A stretch of DNA of 13,752 nt from Candidatus Roizmanbacteria bacterium RIFCSPLOWO2_01_FULL_44_13. GTDB taxonomy: Bacteria > Patescibacteriota > Microgenomatia > UBA1406 > GWC2-37-13. The position numbers and the translations under genes were made by a program. The stretch lies in the NCBI GenBank assembly GCA_001789855.1, contig MGAT01000017.1, positions 11,470-25,221 of the forward strand, given 5' to 3'. The notes under the pieces are model-generated. The model saw nothing but the letters and a program-made list of their open reading frames with translations. It did no database searches and had not been told where the DNA came from. Below are positions 6,109 to 12,625 of this stretch, piece after piece (positions within the stretch are counted from its first letter, which is position 1; every line of letters starts with the position of its first letter).

Positions 6109-7437
6109 ATGATGACATTACCTCAAGAAGTCAAAAAGTTTATCAATAAATTTCGCGCTAAAAAATTCGATATCTATGTCGTCGGCGGGGCGGTAAGAAA
6201 TTTACTCTTAAAAAAATCTGTTACCAACTGGGATTTTACTACTTCTGCCCGACCCGAGGAAATTCTCAAACTTTTCCCCAATGCTTACTACAACAATACT
6301 TACGGCACCGTTTCCATTCCGGTGGAAGATCTTATTTATGAGGTGACCCCTTACCGACGCGAAGGAGAATACAAAGACTTCCGCCATCCGAATGATGTCG
6401 TTTGGGCAAAAACAATCGAGGAGGATCTCCGCCGACGCGACTTCACCATAAACGCTATGGCATATGATGCGAAAACTATCGTTGACCCTCATAACGGTCA
6501 AGTTGATCTCAACAATAAATCAATCCGGGCCGTCGGAAATCCTGACAAAAGATTCTGTGAGGACGCCTTGAGGTTAATCCGCGCCGTCCGTTTTGCTTCC
6601 CAATTAGGATTCATGATCGAAGAAAAGACCCGCGCCGCAATCCAAAACAACGCCGCGCTCATTGCCAACATTTCCTGGGAACGGATCAGGGACGAGTTCT
6701 TAAAAATTATTGAAAGCGAATATCCATCAGAGGGCGTGGTGTTTTTGAAAAACGTCGGCCTACTCTCCCATATTCTGCCCGAGGTCGATATCTGTTTCAT
6801 GATTCCCCAAAAAAGTCCGAAGCGCCACCATATCTATGACGTCGGAACCCACTTGATCCAGTCATTAAAATCGTGTCCCTCAAAAGACTCCATCACCCGT
6901 TTTGCGACGTTAATCCACGACGTCGGCAAGGCGGAGACTTTCCGGCGCGACGAAAAAACCGGCTTGATAACTTTTTATAACCACGAAGTAGCCGGAACCA
7001 AGTTAGCCAAAATTATTGCCGACCGATTCCGCCTCTCCAACAAGCAAAAAGAAAAGCTGGTCCGTCTGGTTCAATTTCATCAATTCACCGTTTCGGAAAT
7101 CCAGACCGACCGGGCGATCAAGCGCTTTATCAGAAACGTGGGGGCGGAATATTTAAACGACATTATCGACCTCAGGTACGGCGACAGAATCGGATCGGGA
7201 GCCCGCCCCACTTCTTGGAGATTTGATCTTTTTAGAAAAAGATTGGCCGAGGTACAAAAACAGCCTTTCCAGATAAAAGATCTGAAAATCGACGGCAATG
7301 ACGTTATAAAAATGTTGGAATTAAAACCCGGTCCAAAAATTGGAGAGGTTCTGAAAAAAATTTTTGACGAGGTGGAAAACAAAAAGTTGAAAAACGAAAG
7401 AAAAATTTTACTTGAGGAAATTAAGAAATTCGCCTAA
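6109..7437 (+). CDS. CCA tRNA nucleotidyltransferase/poly(A) polymerase family protein with HD domain
   Basis: A 442-aa class II polymerase-beta-like nucleotidyltransferase fused to an HD phosphohydrolase domain, the arrangement of bacterial CCA-adding enzymes that build or repair tRNA 3' ends. Visible motifs are VVGGAVRN (24-31), the metal-binding segment NWDFTT (40-45), YEVTPYRREGEYKDFRHP (about 77-93), EEDLRRRDFTINAM (104-117), DPHNG, and EDALRLIRAVRFASQLGF (151-168). The HD domain has H270-D271 (IHDVGK) plus downstream His (FYNHE) and Asp (RYGD) positions. Odd: the usual D-x-D catalytic pair reads N40-W-D42, and the 'VRD' motif reads VRN. Two ATGs are adjacent (6109, 6112); 6109 is preferred from -10 spacing, but either is possible. 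The last ten codons overlap the last codons of the convergent hydrolase gene. Whether it adds CCA, CC, A or poly(A) cannot be settled here. Confidence 0.92.
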   Translation: MMTLPQEVKKFINKFRAKKFDIYVVGGAVRNLLLKKSVTNWDFTTSARPEEILKLFPNAYYNNTYGTVSIPVEDLIYEVTPYRREGEYKDFRHPNDVVWAKTIEEDLRRRDFTINAMAYDAKTIVDPHNGQVDLNNKSIRAVGNPDKRFCEDALRLIRAVRFASQLGFMIEEKTRAAIQNNAALIANISWERIRDEFLKIIESEYPSEGVVFLKNVGLLSHILPEVDICFMIPQKSPKRHHIYDVGTHLIQSLKSCPSKDSITRFATLIHDVGKAETFRRDEKTGLITFYNHEVAGTKLAKIIADRFRLSNKQKEKLVRLVQFHQFTVSEIQTDRAIKRFIRNVGAEYLNDIIDLRYGDRIGSGARPTSWRFDLFRKRLAEVQKQPFQIKDLKIDGNDVIKMLELKPGPKIGEVLKKIFDEVENKKLKNERKILLEEIKKFA

Positions 7438-8019
7438 ATTATTTTTTTCCGATCCAATTGTGGTTGCTTCACCGTGTCCGGGATAAACTGCCGTAGTTTC
7501 CGGCAGCTTTGATAAAGCTATCAGAGAGTTGGCTAAATCTTTCTTATTGGAGTAGGAAAAGTCAAACCGGCCGATTGAACCTTTAAACAAAGTGTCACCG
7601 GTAAAAATTACTTTCTCTTTTTTGAAATAATAACAAACGCTACCGGGCGTGTGACCCGGTGTTTTTATAATTTTGAATTTACCTTTTGTTGAATAGACAA
7701 TTTTTTTTGGCTTGATTGTTGAAGGCTTGTATCCCAAGAAATATTCTGCCGTCTCCCCTAGCCTATCAACTAAGAACCGATCCTCTTTGTCTATATAAAA
7801 CGGCGCGTCAAAAGACAACTGGATTTCTCCAACGGCCATGATGTGGTCGAAGTGGCCATGGGTGGTGAGCAAGGTGGTCAATTTAAGCTTTCTCCGTTGA
7901 ATTTCCTCCAGAATAAAAGACGCCTCGTCGGCCGGGTCAATAATGAGACAATTATCGCCGTCGATCACGAAATAGCAGTTCGCCTGGAGTTCTCCAAGGG
8001 AAAATTTTAAGACTTTCAT
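7408..8019 (-). CDS. Metallo-beta-lactamase fold hydrolase (glyoxalase II-like)
   Basis: A 203-aa hydrolase of the metallo-beta-lactamase fold. Metal ligands are visible: H54-G-H56-F-D58-H59 (TTHGHFDH), H123 (TPGHTPGS), D142 (FTGDTLF) and H182 (YPGHGE). The GSIGRFDF segment is typical of the YcbL/GloB-like branch, which hydrolyses thioesters such as S-lactoylglutathione. The short length lacks the C-terminal glutathione-binding helices of true GloB, so the substrate is open. I chose ATG 8019, which shares ATGA with the secF stop. A GTG eight codons upstream would give an N-terminus MVREEKKK overlapping secF by 28 bp and is less likely. It is the last gene of the secDF operon, and its end overlaps the convergent CCA-type gene by 30 bp. 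Confidence 0.9.
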   Translation of the reverse strand: MKVLKFSLGELQANCYFVIDGDNCLIIDPADEASFILEEIQRRKLKLTTLLTTHGHFDHIMAVGEIQLSFDAPFYIDKEDRFLVDRLGETAEYFLGYKPSTIKPKKIVYSTKGKFKIIKTPGHTPGSVCYYFKKEKVIFTGDTLFKGSIGRFDFSYSNKKDLANSLIALSKLPETTAVYPGHGEATTIGSEKNNLGEFLNFLK

Positions 8020-8876
8020 TTTCTTTTTCTCTTCTCTAACCACACTAAAATCGGCGTGGCGACAAACGGCGAAGAATACGTTCCCGTCATCGTCCCTATC
8101 AGAAGCGCGATGATGAAAAATCTGATAGTTGAACCTCCGAGCATGGACAAGGCCAAAAGCATAAAGACGATTGTCATCGAATTATTCAGCGACCTGACCA
8201 TCGTCTCCTGGAGAGCTCGGTTTGCCAGCGATTCAATTGTCCCTTCGCCGCTCCCCATATATTCTCTCATCTTGTCAAAAATAACGATGGTGTCGTGGAC
8301 CGAAAAGGACATCGTCGTCAAAACGGCGGTGACGAACATCGCGTCGAACTGCGCCCCAAAGAAATGAGACAACAGGGAATAAGTTCCAACTACAACGAGC
8401 AAATCGTGGATCATTGCGAGAACCGCCGCGACGGCGAATTTAAAACCTTTGAAGGCAAAACTCATATAGATTAAGATCCCTAAGACCGCCAAAAGTGAAG
8501 CAAATGTCGTTTTCATAACCGTTTCACGCCCCAGAGTCGGCCCGACCGTCTCGCTCGACAAAACAGTTATTTTACCCGTTTCTTTTTCCAGATCCGATTT
8601 GAACGCGGCTTCTTTTTTTTCGTCAATCGGCTTGGCTCTCAAAATTAATTTTTTGTTTTCCAGTTGATAATCGATTTCCTCGATTTTATTTTTTTTCAAA
8701 GATTCTTCTAGAACCTTTCCGTCTATATCTTTTGTCAATTGATAGTTAATATTTGTTCCTCCGACAAAATCGATCGAAAAGTCGTAGCCCCACCTAGAGA
8801 TAGAAAACAGGCCAGCGCCAATGACCAGTACAGAAATTAGAAAATAGATTAATTTGTATTTGAGAAAATCAACCAT
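8016..8876 (-). CDS. secF: Protein translocase subunit SecF
   Basis: A 286-aa membrane protein that pairs with SecD to use the proton gradient and pull translocating proteins out of SecYEG. The first transmembrane helix (about 8-25) is followed by the SecF signature FSIDFVGGTN (33-42) and a short periplasmic P1-like domain (about 43-115). Five C-terminal helices run from about 122 to 278, including the conserved FSVHDTIVIFDKMRE motif (191-204, with the functional Asp) and RSLNNSMT. The protein ends in a basic LEKRKRK tail expected on the cytoplasmic side. It overlaps secD by 8 bp and shares ATGA with the downstream hydrolase. There is no Shine-Dalgarno, so expression probably relies on coupling to secD. 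Confidence 0.96.
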   Translation of the reverse strand: MVDFLKYKLIYFLISVLVIGAGLFSISRWGYDFSIDFVGGTNINYQLTKDIDGKVLEESLKKNKIEEIDYQLENKKLILRAKPIDEKKEAAFKSDLEKETGKITVLSSETVGPTLGRETVMKTTFASLLAVLGILIYMSFAFKGFKFAVAAVLAMIHDLLVVVGTYSLLSHFFGAQFDAMFVTAVLTTMSFSVHDTIVIFDKMREYMGSGEGTIESLANRALQETMVRSLNNSMTIVFMLLALSMLGGSTIRFFIIALLIGTMTGTYSSPFVATPILVWLEKRKRK

Positions 8877-10104
8877 TTTTATAAAAAAGATTTATTAACC
8901 TTCTGGTAATAACTACGCCTGTAAATAAGCTCGTGGCGACACCAATTGCCAAAGTCAGAGCAAAGCCCCGCACCAACCCAAATTGAGGCAGGAATTCCCA
9001 ATTCAACGGATTGAATAAAATGAATGCGACCGTCAGGGTGGTAATATTGGCGTCCTTGATAGCGTCGATCGCCCGTCCAAACCCGAGCCGGATGGAAATG
9101 TCCCAAGGCTTGTCTTTTCTTCGCTCTTCTTTGATCCTTTCAAAAATCAGAATGTTGGAATCGACTGCCATGCCGATAGACAAGATGAATCCTGCCACTC
9201 CGGATAGAGTCAAAACTACCGGAATGGTTTTGAAAATGGCATACGAGATCAACCCGTAAATTATCAGGGCCAAATCGGCAATCAATCCCAATTTTCCGTA
9301 ATAGGCAACCATGAAAAACAAAACGGCCAAAAGTCCGACTCCCCCGGCAAGAATGCTCTTTCTGATTTCTTCTGCGCCCAATGTTGGCCCGATATTTTTT
9401 TGTTCGACGAGATGAACCGACAAGGGAAGTGCTCCGGAGTTGATGGCGATTGCCAATTTTTTTGCCTCATCAGTGGTAAAACTGCCTGTGATCACGGCGT
9501 CTCCGCCGACAATTTCCTGCTGCACGACCGGCGCCGAAATTATCTGATTGTCAATGAATATCGGCAAAGACTTGCCTATATTTCTTTTTGTTATTTCGCC
9601 AAATAATTTAGCCCCTTCGCTATTAAATGATAGGGCAACTTCTGGCGCGCCGTTTTGCTGGTTGAAGGCAACGCTGGCTTTTTTGACGTGTTTTCCGGTC
9701 AAGGAAGTCGGCTGAAGAGTAGCGGTGGTAGTCCCCTCTTTTACTACTTCCTCTGCAAAGGTAAGCTGGGCTGTCCGGCCGATTAAGGCGACTGCTTCGC
9801 TGACGGCTGTGATGCCGGGCAGGTCGACAGTAATTCTGTGCTTTTGTCCCGTCTTTGAAGTGGAGACGGTTGGTTCCGATACCCCGAATAGGTTGACTCT
9901 TCTTTCTATAATGTTGCGGCTGGATTCGAGGGCGTCGGCCAGATCCTCCGGTTTAACACCCGAGGTTTCTGCCTCGAAAACTAAATGGCTGCCCCCTTTA
10001 AGATCCAAGCCTAGATGGGTTTTGAAATAGGGATTATTGGGAAGATCGACCCAAATAATTAAGCCAGCGATTAACAGGAGAAAAATCAACTTGATTATTT
10101 TCAT
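8869..10104 (-). CDS. secD: Protein translocase subunit SecD
   Basis: A 411-aa partner of SecF in the SecDF export motor. Transmembrane helix 1 (about 3-20) is followed by the D1 signature HLGLDLKGGSHLVFE (30-44), a periplasmic region (about 45-245) including IIERRVNLFGVSEP and the IFIDNQIISAPVV segment of the P1 head, and five helices from about 250. GMAVDSNILIFERIKEE (311-327) carries the proton-relay Asp; GFGRAIDAIKDANITTL (341-357) is motif D5. It is shorter than E. coli SecD (615 aa) and close in size to compact SecD forms. The ATG overlaps the stop of the upstream wHTH gene as ATGA. Its 8-bp overlap with secF supports one translation-coupled pair. Confidence 0.97.
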   Translation of the reverse strand: MKIIKLIFLLLIAGLIIWVDLPNNPYFKTHLGLDLKGGSHLVFEAETSGVKPEDLADALESSRNIIERRVNLFGVSEPTVSTSKTGQKHRITVDLPGITAVSEAVALIGRTAQLTFAEEVVKEGTTTATLQPTSLTGKHVKKASVAFNQQNGAPEVALSFNSEGAKLFGEITKRNIGKSLPIFIDNQIISAPVVQQEIVGGDAVITGSFTTDEAKKLAIAINSGALPLSVHLVEQKNIGPTLGAEEIRKSILAGGVGLLAVLFFMVAYYGKLGLIADLALIIYGLISYAIFKTIPVVLTLSGVAGFILSIGMAVDSNILIFERIKEERRKDKPWDISIRLGFGRAIDAIKDANITTLTVAFILFNPLNWEFLPQFGLVRGFALTLAIGVATSLFTGVVITRRLINLFYKNG

Positions 10105-10676
10105 TTGACTAGCTCGTCTTCCACTCCAACCAACATAACTTTCGGTTGCCTCAAAAATCTCCAGATAAATGGATCGTTGTTCTTTTTACGGAACTGGAAC
10201 TCGTCCTCAGTCATGACCGTGTAGTTGATCGGGTGGCCGAAATGTTTTTCGGCGTCCTTGATGATTGACTCGACCTCGGCGACGACAACCACCCCGATAA
10301 ACAGCAAATATATTTCGTCTTCCTTGATCTGGATGTTTTTTGAAAGTTTCAAGGAAACGGCGATGTATTTCATCTTTCCTATGTTTGATAGGTTCTTGTA
10401 AATCGCCGCCGCCATCGGAGTCGTTTTTGTAAAAATCCTCGTAAACTCATCGTAAAGGTGGTAGCTCTTATTCAGCGAGTAAAAAATTTTATTCAGGCGT
10501 CTCTCACGGGAGAGAAGTTTTTCATCGGCTAGGATATCGAGCTCGCGTTTAACGGCGTTGACCTCCTCGTCAATCTCGCGAACGATGCGCCGAAGATAAA
10601 ACGGTTCGCTCGGACGATGAAAAAATAATTCGAGAATTTTCCGTCGTGCTTTCGAAGGAATAATGTGTTGTAACAT
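10101..10676 (-). CDS. Winged-helix transcriptional regulator with degenerate nucleotidyltransferase-like C-terminal domain
   Basis: A 191-aa protein. Residues about 6-70 form an ArsR-like winged helix (SKARRKILELFFHRPSEPFYLRRIVREI, then a second helix and a NKIFYSLNKSY wing). The C-terminal half (about 100-185) resembles the MNT-type domain seen in many CPR and archaeal 'HTH plus nucleotidyltransferase' proteins, ending in NYTVMTEDEFQFRKKNNDPFIWRFL. The catalytic GSxxxG...DxD signature of active enzymes is not visible: where it is expected the sequence reads YLLFIGVVVVAEVE. It is therefore probably a ligand- or partner-sensing regulator. It has a good Shine-Dalgarno, AAGGTGA, 9 nt before the ATG, inside the end of the upstream gene. 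It shares ATGA with secD. Its place just before secDF suggests a role in regulating export or envelope functions, but targets are unknown. Confidence 0.75.
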   Translation of the reverse strand: MLQHIIPSKARRKILELFFHRPSEPFYLRRIVREIDEEVNAVKRELDILADEKLLSRERRLNKIFYSLNKSYHLYDEFTRIFTKTTPMAAAIYKNLSNIGKMKYIAVSLKLSKNIQIKEDEIYLLFIGVVVVAEVESIIKDAEKHFGHPINYTVMTEDEFQFRKKNNDPFIWRFLRQPKVMLVGVEDELVK

Positions 10677-10677
10677 A

Positions 10678-11835
10678 TCAATAGGTCACCTTGTTCCCAA
10701 CAGGCAACATTTCTATAAATATCTGTCCCCTAACCATTGAAATTTCAACGCCGTCTTCGTCGGTGAATTCAAATTGGGATTCTTCATCCAATCTGGACCA
10801 GCTGCCTTCTATGGCTTTACCGTTTTGGAAGATCAAAGCGTCTCCCGAACCAGTTGTTTTGTAAAGGATGTGTCCTCCTTCATAACCGTCGTTGGCCGGC
10901 GTTTCTTTGGCAAACATGACAATGACATTTTTTGCCGTCAGAGGTTTGTTCGTATTGAGGTCTAGGTGTGGTGAGCCTCCGTTGCTTCTTTTGTAACTAT
11001 TGTTCGCCTTGTCGTAGGACCAAATGACGCCGAAGTCGGAGGCAAAGCTGTCCCAAAAACCAAAGTCTATTTTGGCGACATTTCCGCGAGAAGCGGCCGG
11101 CGCATCATTTTGGAATTTCCAAGGCGTATAGTCTTTATCCCAACTGACTCCGTCCTCGTCTTTATCGGTCAATTTTCTTTTGTCCTTAGCATACTTCCAG
11201 AGTTTGGAAGTCGAAGAATAAACGGTGTGTTCAGTCACCCGACTCGGAAGTCTTTCGTAGTCGCGCCAGAAGTTTGGAAAAGGAACAGAGAACTGATTCA
11301 GATCGTTATAAGAGCCCCAGCCCAGATCGCCAATATATCCCAAAGCATCGGCTGGACCGGGTGTGTTCGCTCCCCCGACGTGGGCGTATAACGGGTAAGT
11401 TCCAAAAGATTGTAATAGCTCGATAAAGTAAATTCTCGCTGACCTGACCGGCCCGATGTAAGGAGCGTCTTTGCAGTAATATACGGCGAGAAATCTTGTG
11501 ATGCCGCCCTCCGCGACCGCCTCAAAAATGACGTCGGCGGCCGATAGTCCCGACTGCGGCCTGGCCTGAACATGATTTTCAATCGCGACTCCGAGCGGTC
11601 GTCTCTTTTCCCAATTTGCTTTTTGAGTTTTTGTCAGCATCTCGCCGTTAATAGGACATTCTTCTGTTTTTGGTTCGTCTGGGGAGACACCGTTGCCGTT
11701 GCCGGAAGGAGGTTTATAAGAGGAAAGGGGCGAAAGAATTCCGCCGCCTCCGCCCTGGAAAAATGAATAAGAAGCCACCGCCGAAGCCAAAAAAACAAAA
11801 AAAATAATTACCCAAGCAATTTTTTTACTTATCAT
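10678..11835 (-). CDS. YerB-like DUF3048 domain secreted/anchored protein
   Basis: A 385-aa protein with an N-terminal basic start and hydrophobic helix (about 3-25, KKIAWVIIFFVFLASAVAS), which is either a signal peptide or an uncleaved anchor. No lipobox cysteine follows, unlike the YerB lipoprotein. A glycine/proline/serine-rich linker (about 28-55) comes next. The DUF3048 domain covers about 75-385: RRPLGVAIENHVQARPQSGLSAADVIFE, EGGITRFLAVYY, IGPVRSARIYFIE, and a C-terminal half with NVIVMF and LPVGNKVTY. YerB function is unknown; an extracytoplasmic role is inferred. I chose ATG 11835, 8 bp after the DUF4446 stop. An in-frame TTG at 11847 overlaps that stop and is possible but unneeded. 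The downstream regulator starts one base after its TGA. Confidence 0.88.
   Translation of the reverse strand: MISKKIAWVIIFFVFLASAVASYSFFQGGGGGILSPLSSYKPPSGNGNGVSPDEPKTEECPINGEMLTKTQKANWEKRRPLGVAIENHVQARPQSGLSAADVIFEAVAEGGITRFLAVYYCKDAPYIGPVRSARIYFIELLQSFGTYPLYAHVGGANTPGPADALGYIGDLGWGSYNDLNQFSVPFPNFWRDYERLPSRVTEHTVYSSTSKLWKYAKDKRKLTDKDEDGVSWDKDYTPWKFQNDAPAASRGNVAKIDFGFWDSFASDFGVIWSYDKANNSYKRSNGGSPHLDLNTNKPLTAKNVIVMFAKETPANDGYEGGHILYKTTGSGDALIFQNGKAIEGSWSRLDEESQFEFTDEDGVEISMVRGQIFIEMLPVGNKVTY
10686..10692 (-). promoter_or_regulatory. Shine-Dalgarno of the internal wHTH gene
   Basis: AAGGTGA on the minus strand, nine bases before the ATG at 10676 and inside the last codons of the YerB-like gene. 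This is a seven-base match to the usual anti-Shine-Dalgarno. It is notable because most starts in the window lack any such match, and it shows that SD-led initiation operates in this organism inside operons. Confidence 0.65.
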
Positions 11836-11843
11836 AGATGCTT

Positions 11844-12296
11844 TCAACTGTTAACGGCTTTTTCTATCGCTTTTTCTTCTTCTTTCGAGAGTTCGTACTC
11901 AACTCCGCGTCCCTCCCGAACCCTTTTAGTATACACTCTTAAACCGTCTTTTGTGTAAATAAAATTAAAGATTATGCCGTTTTGATGATTGTCCAAGAGA
12001 CAGACTACAAAACTCTCGCTCCCCCCTGTCCGTTCAAAAGGATTGAATCTCACCAGGCTAACTTTTTGCAAATGGAGCTCGGAATTTTTTATTTCTTCTT
12101 CCACCCGTTGTTTTAACGCCATCAGTTCCTCACCTTTTTTCACGTCATTGGCAATGAGCGACTCTAAAATGTCGTCCAGCTTTTCTTTTTTGGTGCTGGA
12201 CGTCAAGTTATAGTAATGATTTCTTAATTTAAAAACGATCACGGTAAGAATTAGAATCCATAGAAAAAAACCTGCGGCGATAAAATACAGTATCAT
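11844..12296 (-). CDS. DUF4446 family membrane-anchored protein
   Basis: A 150-aa protein with one N-terminal transmembrane helix (about 3-23, LYFIAAGFFLWILILTVIVF). A charged predicted coiled coil (about 35-75) follows, then the DUF4446 core: VSLVRFNPFERTGGSESFVVCLLDNHQNG (79-107) and IYTKDGLRVYTKRV. The C-terminus ELSKEEEKAIEKA is also typical. Function is unknown. I chose ATG 12296 because a -10 TATAAT on this strand ends 7 nt upstream. An ATG at 12305 lies on the -10 itself. The longer reading frame up to 12467 would run antisense through the 12321 gene and encodes an implausible Phe/Cys/Arg-rich sequence. First gene of the operon leading through the YerB-like gene and regulator to secDF and the hydrolase. 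Confidence 0.85.
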   Translation of the reverse strand: MILYFIAAGFFLWILILTVIVFKLRNHYYNLTSSTKKEKLDDILESLIANDVKKGEELMALKQRVEEEIKNSELHLQKVSLVRFNPFERTGGSESFVVCLLDNHQNGIIFNFIYTKDGLRVYTKRVREGRGVEYELSKEEEKAIEKAVNS

Positions 12297-12320
12297 TGAA
12301 TACATTATATAATATAGTGT
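12297..12320. promoter_or_regulatory. Shared divergent promoter: self-complementary -10 for two leaderless genes
   Basis: The 24-bp gap between divergent ATGs (12296 minus, 12321 plus) contains ATTATATAAT at 12304-12313, its own reverse complement. It therefore offers TATAAT on the plus strand (12308-12313) and TATAAT on the minus strand (12309-12304). Each hexamer ends exactly 7 nt before its ATG. No good -35 is seen on either side; any -35 would have to lie inside the other gene's coding sequence. Confidence 0.7.
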
Positions 12321-12563
12321 ATGCCGAGAAAAACAAAAAAACAAAAAATTCTTGCTTCTCTGCACAAACAAAATCTTTTTGCGGCAAACGCGGCGATAGA
12401 AAAAGAGCCCGAAGCAGTAAAATCTACACCAAAAATATCTCAACCAATTATAAAATCCCCTGAACATTCCTTTTTTTTCAGCGATTTGAAAAAAAGTTTG
12501 ATTTTAACGTCAATCGTGGTTGCACTTGAAATTACCTTATATTTTGCTAGGCTTATAAAGTAA
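12321..12563 (+). CDS. Small tail-anchored membrane protein, 80 aa
   Basis: I do not recognise a named family. The N-terminus is strongly basic (MPRKTKKQKILASLHKQ), the middle polar and Pro/Lys/Glu-rich (about 25-48). The C-terminus holds one hydrophobic helix (about 58-78, KSLILTSIVVALEITLYFARLI). This gives a cytoplasmic N-terminus with a C-terminal anchor. The basic head could bind nucleic acid or ribosomes, but that is a guess. It starts from a predicted leaderless promoter shared with DUF4446, so the two membrane proteins may be co-regulated, and it lies 62 bp before the DUF5679 gene. The frame is intact and begins exactly at the -10-spaced ATG, which supports it being real. Confidence 0.7.
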   Translation: MPRKTKKQKILASLHKQNLFAANAAIEKEPEAVKSTPKISQPIIKSPEHSFFFSDLKKSLILTSIVVALEITLYFARLIK

Positions 12564-12575
12564 AGAACAAGCGTT

Positions 12576-12600
12576 GGGAAGGAACCATAGGTTCCGTCCC
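12576..12600 (+). ncRNA. Stem-loop in the leader of the DUF5679 gene
   Basis: The 11-nt arms GGGAAGGAACC (12576-12586) and GGTTCCGTCCC (12590-12600) pair perfectly except for one A-G mismatch, closing an ATA loop. It is not followed by a T run, so it is not a normal terminator. It ends 8 bases before the Shine-Dalgarno of the DUF5679 gene. TCCC of its 3' arm could alternatively pair with GGGA (12609-12612) at the Shine-Dalgarno, so a switch between open and sequestered ribosome binding is conceivable. Confidence 0.6.
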
Positions 12601-12608
12601 ACGAAGAA

Positions 12609-12617
12609 GGGAGGTGA
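12609..12617 (+). promoter_or_regulatory. Very strong Shine-Dalgarno of the DUF5679 gene
   Basis: GGGAGGTGA, whose last eight bases are a full complement of the canonical anti-SD UCACCUCC, lies 8 nt before ATG 12626. It is by far the best ribosome-binding site in the window and implies a highly or specially translated product. Confidence 0.85.
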
Positions 12618-12625
12618 CATAATAT

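Noticed and set aside
11836..11847. TTG start for the YerB-like gene overlapping the DUF4446 stop.
   Set aside because: ATG 11835 directly precedes the basic, hydrophobic signal-like segment; the extra four residues add nothing recognisable.
12297..12467. N-terminal extension of the DUF4446 frame to 12467 (57 extra residues).
   Set aside because: It is Phe/Cys/Arg-rich and antisense to the 12321 gene, it would cross the predicted promoter, and DUF4446 proteins normally begin with the transmembrane helix.
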